Of a stretch of 64,000 nucleotides of DNA, positions 1 through 7,140 are shown in pieces. The position numbers and the translations under genes were made by a program. Source of the DNA: Caldilinea sp. CFX5 (GTDB lineage: Bacteria; Chloroflexota; Anaerolineae; Caldilineales; Caldilineaceae); assembly GCA_021405325.1 (NCBI GenBank), contig QWII01000076.1, forward strand, positions 1-64,000, in the 5' to 3' direction. The notes beneath the pieces are model-generated. The model was given only the letters and a program-made list of their open reading frames with translations. It was not told the origin of the DNA and made no database searches. How positions within the stretch are numbered: position 1 is the stretch's first letter; each line of letters starts with the position of its first letter.

Positions 1-77
1 AGTTCTTGCCCCCTTCCCGGAGGTCTGGCCTGTTCTGAAGCGTGAATGTTGCTTAGTTCTATAGCATTGTTTTTATC

Positions 78-620
78 TTACGCTTCCGCTGGCGTCGGTA
101 TGGAAGCAGCAACGCGAATCAGCTCATCGCAGGTAAGCTTCAATCCTGAATGGCCGATCCGATAGTGGAAGCCATTCGCCGACCACTCTAGCATTCCAGA
201 GTCGGCGTCGGCGTGCCATTGACCTGCATTATCCCAGGCGCCCTGCACACAGACCGCTGGTTGTTCCGCTACCATGACCTGCTCTTTGGCTGCATCAGGA
301 AAGTGGTAGGCGCCTTCGGGTGTACCTTTGGTCACTTCAATCCATAGCCCTCCCTCAGCGTTGGTTGTGTGATCATAGACCACCTGCACCTGATTGGGCG
401 GAACGACGCGCGCGCCCTCACGCACCAGCTCCTCCGGCAACCAATTGGGTTCGGGCAGCGCAAAGGGTGCATTTTGTTGGGCTTCCTCAATACTAATGAT
501 TGGCGGCGCCGTCTGTTCCACGGCAACAGGAGCAGCAATGGGTTTGCAAGCTAGCAATGTAACCAGACCCAGGCAGACCAAGCTACCTACCCACACAGAG
601 CGAATATAAGGTAGCATCAT
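78..620 (-). CDS. DUF4367-like lipoprotein
   Basis: The 180-residue protein starts with a short basic region and a hydrophobic stretch ending in a lipobox, LLAC, with the lipidated Cys at about residue 25, so it should be anchored on the outer face of the membrane. The rest resembles DUF4367: an opening 'SIEEAQ', an 'LPEELV' turn, a central 'VYDH' strand and a closing 'LEWSANGFHYRIG' segment followed by 'DELIRVAASI'. In that family such domains often sit next to sigma or anti-sigma genes, but none is seen here. The ATG at 620 has a GGAGG five bases upstream. It lies 93 bases downstream of the glycosyltransferase gene on the same strand. Function unknown. Confidence 0.75.
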   Translation of the reverse strand: MMLPYIRSVWVGSLVCLGLVTLLACKPIAAPVAVEQTAPPIISIEEAQQNAPFALPEPNWLPEELVREGARVVPPNQVQVVYDHTTNAEGGLWIEVTKGTPEGAYHFPDAAKEQVMVAEQPAVCVQGAWDNAGQWHADADSGMLEWSANGFHYRIGHSGLKLTCDELIRVAASIPTPAEA

Positions 621-713
621 AGTAACCTCCGTTTTTCAGTGGGGTACAGTTTCCTAGCGTTCAGGATTTACCCAAAGTACGCCTGTTTCAGGAAGTTCGC
701 ATCCAATTTCCGC

Positions 714-1949
714 TTACTGCGCTTGCACTTGCCTGTATACTTCCTCTACTTTTGGAATAATTTGTTGCCAACTATAATTCGCTTTTACAAAATATTGAGC
801 ATTTGTTCCAAGTTGTCGCCCTAACGCACCGCCCGTCTGAATATCGTTTACGAGGCGTAGAATTGCTGCTGCAAATGCGGTTGGTGTATCGGCCAGTAAC
901 AATTCTTCTTCATGGCGCACGCCAAGTCCTTCGACGCCCAAGGTGGTGCTGACAATGGCTTTGCCGTGCAACATGGCGTCCAACACTTTAAACCGCGTGC
1001 CGCCCCCGACGCGTAAGGGCGTCACGTAGATCGTCGCTGCTTGGAAATAAGGAACCACTGATTCGACGCCGCCGGTGATCTCAATGGCCGGATTTGACCG
1101 CAACCGCTCCAGGCGTGGATGGGGATTCATCCCCACAATTTGAAAGTGGACAGTTGGCGCTTCTCGTTGAATCAACGGCAACACCTCGTCGGCAAACCAA
1201 AGCACAGCGTCCACATTAGGCCGGTAGTCCATTTTGCCGGTGAAGAGAAGGGTGGGTGGCGACTGGCGACTGGCGACTGGCGACTGTGCGATTGTGGCGT
1301 CGATGCCATTGGCAATGACAGTGACGTGGAGGCCGGGGGTTAATTGCTCCAAGGCTTGTTGATCGACCGGGCTGACAGCCAGGACAGCGTCGGCGCGCTG
1401 GCAGATCTGGCGTTCATAGTGGCGCAGCTTTTGCCATTGAATCAGACTGTAGAGCGCCGCCGGCCAGCGTTTGGGCTGCTGTAGATCGGTCAGGGCATTG
1501 CGTTTTTGCAGCAGATATTCACAGTTGTGATCATCAAAGATCAACAAAGGCCGGTTGGCCCCCGTCCACCGCTTGTCAAGGGCGTGAAAGCCATACTGCG
1601 CCATCTCGATGCCTTCGACCTGCACAATGTCGTAACCATCGACCAGCCAGCTTTGGACAAGATTGTGCATGGCCGGGCTTTCCAGCCGAAGCGCCATATC
1701 GGGCAATGGACTGCGCAGCGTGTCGATGGCCCGTTGCCGTAACGAACGTATCGGTTGCGGCAGATAGGCAATGCGGCGACAGGCGTGGTAGAGCGGGCTA
1801 TTGTGATCCGGTTCCTGCTCCGGCGTGACAAAGGTCAACAGGTCAATGGTATGGCGTTGCGCCAGATGGCGAATCAGCCCATCATTACGAATGGTGGTGC
1901 CTTGGCGGGGCGGGTAGGGCAGTTGGGGCGTGAGAAAGAGAATTTTCAT
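714..1949 (-). CDS. GT4 glycosyltransferase with internal heptamer repeat
   Basis: This 411-residue protein has the two-domain GT-B plan. The N-terminus 'LTPQLPYPPRQGT' is typical of the sugar-transferase group linked to exopolysaccharide/EpsH systems, and the C-terminal nucleotide-sugar site reads 'GGGTRFKVLDAM' followed by 'KAIVSTTLGVEGL'. It probably transfers a sugar from an NDP-sugar to a cell-surface glycan in the cytoplasm. It follows the next glycosyltransferase gene by 18 bases on the same strand, so the two should be co-transcribed. Codons about 222-231 are made of four perfect copies of the 7-nt unit GGCGACT (plus-strand reading), in the linker between the two domains. Gain or loss of one unit would shift the frame. 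Confidence 0.88.
   Translation of the reverse strand: MKILFLTPQLPYPPRQGTTIRNDGLIRHLAQRHTIDLLTFVTPEQEPDHNSPLYHACRRIAYLPQPIRSLRQRAIDTLRSPLPDMALRLESPAMHNLVQSWLVDGYDIVQVEGIEMAQYGFHALDKRWTGANRPLLIFDDHNCEYLLQKRNALTDLQQPKRWPAALYSLIQWQKLRHYERQICQRADAVLAVSPVDQQALEQLTPGLHVTVIANGIDATIAQSPVASRQSPPTLLFTGKMDYRPNVDAVLWFADEVLPLIQREAPTVHFQIVGMNPHPRLERLRSNPAIEITGGVESVVPYFQAATIYVTPLRVGGGTRFKVLDAMLHGKAIVSTTLGVEGLGVRHEEELLLADTPTAFAAAILRLVNDIQTGGALGRQLGTNAQYFVKANYSWQQIIPKVEEVYRQVQAQ
1258..1285. repeat. Heptanucleotide tandem repeat (GGCGACT)x4 inside a gene
   Basis: Four exact head-to-tail copies of GGCGACT lie within the glycosyltransferase reading frame, encoding a Gln-Ser-Pro-Val-Ala-Ser-Arg pattern. Because 7 is not a multiple of 3, slippage by one unit would switch the downstream C-terminal domain off. 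Confidence 0.9.
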
Positions 1950-1967
1950 GACGATAGGTCGCTATCA

Positions 1968-3155
1968 TCATTCACTGGAAAGCGTCGTCTGCTTGTTTGA
2001 TGGTTGATTGGTGGTTGTTCCTGGTAGCGCATGAACAGCCGTGGGGGCGCTGATTGCTTTGCGGTAGACATCGAGCGTGCTACGCGCCGCCGTCTCCCAG
2101 CTAAAACATTGCGCCCGCTTCAAGCCCTTTTCGCGCAGTTCGGCGTGGAGCGTATCGTCACTGAGCAGACGATGCATGGCGACGGCAATCTCCTCCCGGT
2201 CGGCGGGGTTGACCAGCAATGCGGCATCGCCCACCACTTCGGGCAGGCTACTCGTGTTACTGACAATCGTCGGGGTGCCGCAGGCCATTGCTTCCAGCGG
2301 CGGCAACCCAAAGCCCTCATAATGGGCTGGGTGGACATGACAGCGGGCGCCGACATAGAGTTGGTGCAGATCCTCATCACTGACTCGACCGAGGAAAAAC
2401 GTCTGGTCTTGCAGATTGAGTTTTTTAACCAGCGCCACGGTTTCTTCGTATAGCCAGCCGTGGCTGCCGGCGAGAACCAAGGCCACTTCACCAGGGTTAT
2501 ACTTTTCGCGCAAATAGTGATAGGCGTGCAGCAGGCCATCCACATTCTTCCGTGGCTCAATGGTACTGACAAATAAAATATATTTACTGGGGATTTTAAA
2601 TTTTGTGCACATTGCTTGCCGCGCTGGCTCAACTGCCAGCGGGGCAAAGGACGGATTGGCCGCTTCATAGATGACACTGATCTTCTTTTCCGGCGTTCCT
2701 AGAATGCCGATGAGATCGCGTTTGGTGCTTTCGCTTGGGACAATGACATGGCGCGCATGACGGACCGCGCGATCAATTTGGCCGTAATAAGCGGCGCTGT
2801 CTTTGGTCAGGAAGTTGGGCCAGTGAAAAAAGGCGAGATCATGCACCGTAATCACCGCTGGTATGGGGGAATAGAGCGGCGCGATAAAATCGGTGCTATG
2901 AATGAGATCAAGCGATTGCCAGAAAAGTTCGACCGGCAGGAGAAACTGTTCAAGCCGATGATGCACCGGCGCATAAAGCGTGCTGCGGTGAAAGTTTTTT
3001 TGATCGATCAGCGGCTCGCGATGGTTGCGATGTTGAAAGACGACAAACTCGTCGTGTTGATTCAGTTGGGCGAGAGCACGTAGAAGATACCAGGTATAGC
3101 GGCTAATCCCAGCCGGCTGATGGTATGTCAGACGTGCATCGATGCCGATGCGCAT
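1968..3155 (-). CDS. GT4 mannosyltransferase-like glycosyltransferase
   Basis: A 395-residue retaining glycosyltransferase of the GT4 family. The N-terminus 'MRIGIDARL' and 'GISRYTWYLLRAL' match the acceptor domain of MtfB-like enzymes. The donor domain carries 'STIEPRKNVDGLL', 'FLGRVSDEDL' and the E-x7-E site in 'EGFGLPPLEAMACGTP'. It likely adds mannose or a related sugar to a lipid-linked or exported polysaccharide. The last 20 or so residues (Thr/Asn/Gln-rich) lie outside the family core and look like read-through into the short intergenic sequence. It is the first gene of a two-gene minus-strand operon with the next glycosyltransferase (gap 18 bases). Confidence 0.9.
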   Translation of the reverse strand: MRIGIDARLTYHQPAGISRYTWYLLRALAQLNQHDEFVVFQHRNHREPLIDQKNFHRSTLYAPVHHRLEQFLLPVELFWQSLDLIHSTDFIAPLYSPIPAVITVHDLAFFHWPNFLTKDSAAYYGQIDRAVRHARHVIVPSESTKRDLIGILGTPEKKISVIYEAANPSFAPLAVEPARQAMCTKFKIPSKYILFVSTIEPRKNVDGLLHAYHYLREKYNPGEVALVLAGSHGWLYEETVALVKKLNLQDQTFFLGRVSDEDLHQLYVGARCHVHPAHYEGFGLPPLEAMACGTPTIVSNTSSLPEVVGDAALLVNPADREEIAVAMHRLLSDDTLHAELREKGLKRAQCFSWETAARSTLDVYRKAISAPTAVHALPGTTTNQPSNKQTTLSSE

Positions 3156-3628
3156 AGGCGATTTTGATGGCTCTCTGAGAGGTCAGCTTGCATAAACTTG
3201 CATATCCAATCGGGTTGACGCAGTTGATACAAGGACGCCCCTACAACTTCAAATCAGTCTCATCGCTTCATTTTACCGTTCCCTTAGGAATCGGTCAAAC
3301 CGCTGGATCGATTTGCGGCGCCATTTTTACGTTGGGCTTACGTGGGATAGGTAGATAGGTAGACAGGGAAACAGGTAGACAGGAATCGGATTGGATGGAA
3401 GGATGGATAGGCAGGGAGCGTGAGGGACAAAGTTGAAAGTGGTGGGGCGGTTTGAGGGGAATGGCGAAGGGTGGTATACTAGCAAATGGTGGTATGCTCT
3501 ACGTCGCTTTCTGATCATGGAGAATCAAAACAGAGTGTACATAGCTTGACTTTACCGACATTGGCGGGGGAAGTCTGTCAATGTTTTCGCTTTTGTTGCT
3601 AGAGCTAGGGGAGTAAGGTGGGGGTTCG
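3156..3628. other. Divergent intergenic region with octamer-like repeat
   Basis: No gene is seen in these 473 bases between the divergent glycosyltransferase and coiled-coil genes. About 3345-3382 is a short low-complexity tract built from GGTAGATA/GGTAGACA units, the same unit that forms the hairpin repeat at 54535-54623. A sigma-70-like promoter for the coiled-coil gene lies at 3452-3480. Confidence 0.6.
3452..3480 (+). promoter_or_regulatory. Candidate sigma-70 promoter of coiled-coil gene
   Basis: TTGAGG at 3452-3457 and TATACT at 3475-3480 are separated by 17 bases, about 150 bases upstream of the ATG at 3629. Confidence 0.45.
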
Positions 3629-4954
3629 ATGGATATTGCACAGTTAGCACAGATGGTAAACTGGTTGGATGAAGAACATCGGCGCGACCGGGCGGAGATT
3701 GCACGCTTGCAGCAGCGCATTGAAGCGCAGTCGGCGGACATTATTGAGCAGGCGCGTCGGATTCAAGATCTGGAAGCACGTCTGGCGGCCACCCAAGGCC
3801 ATTTGGGACGCTTTAACCAGATCGAACAGTCGATTAACAATGCCAAAGTCGAGCTGGCCGCCCTGGTGGAGCGCGCCGAAGATGTCCGTTCGCAAACCCA
3901 ACGCGAATTGGAGCGCGCCCGCATGAGTGATCGCGAAGTCTTGAGCCGTGAAATCAGCGAAGTGCGCCGTGAACTGCCCCGCATCTCGCGCGTTGAAGAA
4001 GCCGTCGAGTTGCGCGCCGTGGAAGACCAACGCCTCTCCGAGTTGATTATGGGTGTACGCAACCAGATCGGTGGTTTGGCCAAAGAGATCGAAGAACGCA
4101 CCCGCCAGATTCCCTTCCTGGCCGAACAGCGCACCAGCGATACCAAGCGCATTGCCCAGTTGCAACAGGAGACTGTCGAACTCTTCAAACGCACCGAAGC
4201 AATCGGCGGACGCCTCCCCCTCTTTGAAGAAGGCATTCGCAAGAATCAGGCCGAATACGAAAAATTGCCGCCGATGGTGGAAGCGCTGCGTAACCGCCAG
4301 GTCGAATTTATGGAGCGTACCCGCGCGATGGTCGTCGATCGTGAACAGGTATTGACCCGCTGGCAAGAGACCATCGAAGAACAGAAAACCATCGTCGCCC
4401 AGGCGTATGAACGGGTGCAAAGCTTTGCCCAGCAGGTCGATGTCAGTCGCCGCGCCGTCAATGAGATGCAAGAATTTAAGGACCTGATTCTGCGTGAACA
4501 GGCGCAGGTGCAAGAGTTGCAACGGCTGGCCGAAGAGCGCATCCGCCGTGAAATGGACGAATTCCGCGAAGATTTCGAGAAGAAGCGCCGCAAAGGCGAA
4601 TTGCGCCAGGAACATCTCTGGTCGGAGCAGGACAAATACAATCGCGAAGTGGTCGAACGCTTCCCCCCAATTCACCATGACATTAAAGTGATCGAAACCC
4701 TGGTGCAAGAGGTTTGGAAGCTGCAAGAATCCTACGGCAATTACTTTGTCGGCGTCGCCCAGGCCTGGCTGGAAGGCACCGAAAAGGCGATCCGCGGTCG
4801 CGACGAACAGATGCGCCACCAACAGGAAGAGTGGCAACGCCAACGGCGCAACGCCGAACTCTACGCCAGCCAAAACGCCCAACGGCGCACCAGCGGCATC
4901 ATGGTTGGGGAAGCGCCTGATTATGGTGGGTCGAATGGGTCGGCGCGAGGATAA
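3629..4954 (+). CDS. Long coiled-coil protein
   Basis: The 441 residues are almost wholly alpha-helical and charged, with heptad-like Leu/Ile spacing from about residue 5 to 420 (for example 'RAEIARLQQRIEAQ', 'RIQDLEARLAATQ', 'EIEERTRQIPFLAEQR'). There is no signal peptide or membrane segment. The C-terminal 20 residues are Gly/Ser-rich and disordered. It resembles conserved coiled-coil proteins seen in Chloroflexota genomes, but I know no assigned function; a structural or cell-envelope/cytoskeletal scaffold role is only a guess. The next ORF starts 4 bases after its stop, so translation may be coupled to the membrane proteins downstream. Confidence 0.85.
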   Translation: MDIAQLAQMVNWLDEEHRRDRAEIARLQQRIEAQSADIIEQARRIQDLEARLAATQGHLGRFNQIEQSINNAKVELAALVERAEDVRSQTQRELERARMSDREVLSREISEVRRELPRISRVEEAVELRAVEDQRLSELIMGVRNQIGGLAKEIEERTRQIPFLAEQRTSDTKRIAQLQQETVELFKRTEAIGGRLPLFEEGIRKNQAEYEKLPPMVEALRNRQVEFMERTRAMVVDREQVLTRWQETIEEQKTIVAQAYERVQSFAQQVDVSRRAVNEMQEFKDLILREQAQVQELQRLAEERIRREMDEFREDFEKKRRKGELRQEHLWSEQDKYNREVVERFPPIHHDIKVIETLVQEVWKLQESYGNYFVGVAQAWLEGTEKAIRGRDEQMRHQQEEWQRQRRNAELYASQNAQRRTSGIMVGEAPDYGGSNGSARG

Positions 4955-4957
4955 CGA

Positions 4958-5263
4958 ATGCTGCTTCAGCTTTTACTGCTGTGCGGGATGATTGGGTGGC
5001 TGTTGGTGACCTGCAAAGCGTTTGCTTTGTGGCAATCGAACACCACCCATTTTACCTATCAGCGCCCGCGAGGAGTAGGTTTGCTCTGGTTGATTCAGGC
5101 GATGCACCTACTTCTCTGGGCGTATCGCCAGACGTGGTGGTTAGCCATAACCATCATGTCTTTGTGTGTGCGCTCTATCTCTACCCCTTACTCCCCAAAG
5201 TTTGCGCGTTTTGCCGCCGTTCCTTACCTCATCTATTCGCTTTCTTGTTGTCTGCTCGAATAG
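4958..5263 (+). CDS. Small hydrophobic membrane protein (hypothetical)
   Basis: The ATG lies 3 bases past the stop of the coiled-coil gene. The 101-residue product has a strongly hydrophobic N-terminus ('LLQLLLLCGMIGWLLV') and at least two further hydrophobic stretches ('LLWLIQAMHLLLWAY', 'WWLAITIMSLCV'), consistent with a three-helix membrane protein. No family is recognised, and the C-terminal third is less protein-like, so the real end could differ. The case for it rests on close spacing and hydrophobicity only. Confidence 0.45.
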   Translation: MLLQLLLLCGMIGWLLVTCKAFALWQSNTTHFTYQRPRGVGLLWLIQAMHLLLWAYRQTWWLAITIMSLCVRSISTPYSPKFARFAAVPYLIYSLSCCLLE

Positions 5264-5336
5264 GCTGGCCCCGCTTTTTGCTGGGCTATGTCTTTGCTGA
5301 TTGTATTCGTGTAGCCAATAACAGAAAGAGGATTTT

Positions 5337-6038
5337 ATGGCTTCCCATTTTTCATCTATGAGCCGCCTGACGGCGCACCTTGGTTTCTGGGCTGCGCTCA
5401 TCGCCGCGCTGACGGTGTTTGTGTACATTTTCTGTTTTGTCATCTTGGTGAGCCGCCACCCCTTGTTTATGTGGACGACCTTTGCCGATTTTGTCGCCTA
5501 TGTTAAAAAGTACCCGTCGCCATTGGGCGATCTGGCGCGGTTAATGATGCTCTGCTTTTGTGTCGCGTATGTGGTGTTGCTCAACGCCATTTACGACTAT
5601 GCTGCCGCCGATCAAAAGATCCTGGTGCGCATCAGCCTCTGTTTTGGTCTACTCTTTGCTACCCTCACCGGCGGCCACTACTTTGTCCAGATCAGCGCTG
5701 TTCGTCTTAGCCTAGCTCATGGCAACCTTGTTGGCCTGGAACAAGTGGTGCAGGCCAACCCCAACTCTGCATTTGCCGCGCTCAACATGCTGGGTTGGTC
5801 GGTTGGTTTTGGGCTTTCGTCACTCTTTATCGCCCCTGTCTTTACTGGTGATGGACTGTCCCAGGTGATTCGGGTTGCGTTCTGGTTGAATGGCCTTTTC
5901 TGTCTACTTGGCGGCATTGGCTATGTGTTGGAAATCGTCGTTCTTGTCTTTCTGTCGATTAACTTTGGCATGGGGGGCGCAATGACCGTATTGACCATTG
6001 CGCTCTGCCTTTTCTTTCGACGGGTGGCGCAGATGTAG
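5337..6038 (+). CDS. Polytopic membrane protein (hypothetical)
   Basis: A 233-residue protein with about six predicted membrane helices, for example 'FWAALIAALTVFVYIFCFV', 'LMMLCFCVAYVVLL', 'MLGWSVGFGLSSLFIAP', 'LNGLFCLLGGIGYVLEI' and a last helix ending in 'IALCLFFRRVAQM'. An AGAAAGAGG stretch precedes the ATG. No family was recognised. It is the third plus-strand gene after the coiled-coil gene and is closed by a clear terminator at 6062-6092, so 3629-6038 behaves as one transcription unit. A partnership between the coiled-coil protein and the two membrane proteins is inferred from this arrangement. Confidence 0.75.
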   Translation: MASHFSSMSRLTAHLGFWAALIAALTVFVYIFCFVILVSRHPLFMWTTFADFVAYVKKYPSPLGDLARLMMLCFCVAYVVLLNAIYDYAAADQKILVRISLCFGLLFATLTGGHYFVQISAVRLSLAHGNLVGLEQVVQANPNSAFAALNMLGWSVGFGLSSLFIAPVFTGDGLSQVIRVAFWLNGLFCLLGGIGYVLEIVVLVFLSINFGMGGAMTVLTIALCLFFRRVAQM

Positions 6039-6061
6039 CTTGTAACTGTAAATTTCGCGTT

Positions 6062-6092
6062 AGCCAGGTGTTCATCACCTGGCTTTTCTGTT
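6062..6092 (+). terminator. Rho-independent terminator
   Basis: A perfect 9-bp stem AGCCAGGTG/CACCTGGCT with a 5-base loop is followed by TTTCTGTT, 24 bases after the stop of the membrane-protein gene. Confidence 0.8.
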
Positions 6093-6097
6093 ATAAT
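6089..6097 (+). promoter_or_regulatory. Extended -10 promoter
   Basis: TGTTATAAT (TG-n-TATAAT) lies 43 bases before the GTG start at 6140. The -35 region is poor, as is usual for extended -10 promoters. It would drive the nuclease-like gene and selB. Confidence 0.55.
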
Positions 6098-6139
6098 ACG
6101 AGGGCAAGCTTCAACCCGAAATTCGTGTGAGCGTCTATT

Positions 6140-7135
6140 GTGCAACAACCTTTTGACGATACAACCAAAGCGTATTACCAGCAGTACTTTACAAAGCTAG
6201 AGATTCCGGCCGTTACCCAATATGAAGTCTTCGCTCGCAGTCGGGCGATTGATCTCCTGGTCACCTGTACGCCGGCTGATCTAGATAAGTTGGCCGAGAC
6301 GGTCTTTGCCCATTTTCGCACAGTCAATGCCTTGGAGTTTAAAGGGTATCATGATCCCTTGACGGCTGTCGATTTTAATGTCATCATGATGCGGGCATGG
6401 GGTGTCGGCGCCGTCAAACAAGAGGAATCAGAAGAAGGTGAGGAGACGCCAAACTCGCAAATCGGCCTTCGTCCGCAAGCCATTGCCGAAATGCCTGATC
6501 AGCGTACCGTCACGATTGTTTGTGTGACACGGCCAACAAAGGTGTTGGACGATTTGCAGGCTAAATTTCGCTTTCAACCAACAGCCGAACCAGGCATTTA
6601 CTGTAATAACGAGCATCAGTTACCGGTGTGGATTATTCACCCGACAGAACTGGCGCTTACGCCGGCAAACTATCCATTGCTCCCTCTGGCACGCGGTGCA
6701 AAATTGGCTCAATTTATCGAGCTATGTCTTCAACAGGGGTTGATTGACTACCTACGTCTGACGGTGGATATTGGTTTGTTAAGCGATCCAGACATTGTAT
6801 GGCGTAAGATTATGGAGGCAGTAAACATGAAGCTACAGATTCGTGAAGATACTTGGCCGTATATTGATGAGTTCTTTCGCTCGATACCGGAAGCTATGGG
6901 GAAAGTGACAACGTTTCGGGAAGCGCTTGAGAAAAGCGAACAGCGCGGTGAAGAGCGCGGCATTCAACAAAGCATTCTGCGCGTCTTACAACACAAGTTT
7001 GGTGCGCTGCCTGCAAATCTTGTGCAAACAATTGAAGCGACCCAGGACGTCAATAAGTTAACGCAATGGCTTGACCAAGCGCTTGACAGTAACTCATTAG
7101 GGGACTTGGCCTTCTTACCAGCGACTGAACGGTAA
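6140..7135 (+). CDS. PD-(D/E)XK nuclease-like protein with DUF4351-type tail
   Basis: The 331-residue protein begins at a GTG. Its N-terminal domain has the PD-(D/E)XK layout: E29 in 'QYEVFARSRAIDLLV', D38, then E66-x-K68 in 'NALEFKG', as in the Rpn/PDDEXK_2 group related to transposase accessory nucleases. The C-terminus, 'EQRGEERGIQQSILRVLQ' and 'FGALPANLVQTI', followed by 'WLDQALDSNSLGDL', resembles DUF4351. Proteins of this kind are multi-copy in Chloroflexota and cyanobacteria; some Rpn relatives cut DNA and promote recombination, but the role here is not shown. selB starts 5 bases after its stop, which puts the two in one operon without an obvious functional link. Confidence 0.75.
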   Translation: MQQPFDDTTKAYYQQYFTKLEIPAVTQYEVFARSRAIDLLVTCTPADLDKLAETVFAHFRTVNALEFKGYHDPLTAVDFNVIMMRAWGVGAVKQEESEEGEETPNSQIGLRPQAIAEMPDQRTVTIVCVTRPTKVLDDLQAKFRFQPTAEPGIYCNNEHQLPVWIIHPTELALTPANYPLLPLARGAKLAQFIELCLQQGLIDYLRLTVDIGLLSDPDIVWRKIMEAVNMKLQIREDTWPYIDEFFRSIPEAMGKVTTFREALEKSEQRGEERGIQQSILRVLQHKFGALPANLVQTIEATQDVNKLTQWLDQALDSNSLGDLAFLPATER

Positions 7136-7140
7136 TCCAG

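Noticed and set aside
3644..4882. Long minus-strand open frame opposite the coiled-coil gene
   Set aside because: It is the mirror of a codon-biased real gene; the product is Phe/Leu/His-rich without motifs, and the plus strand has a clear coiled-coil pattern.
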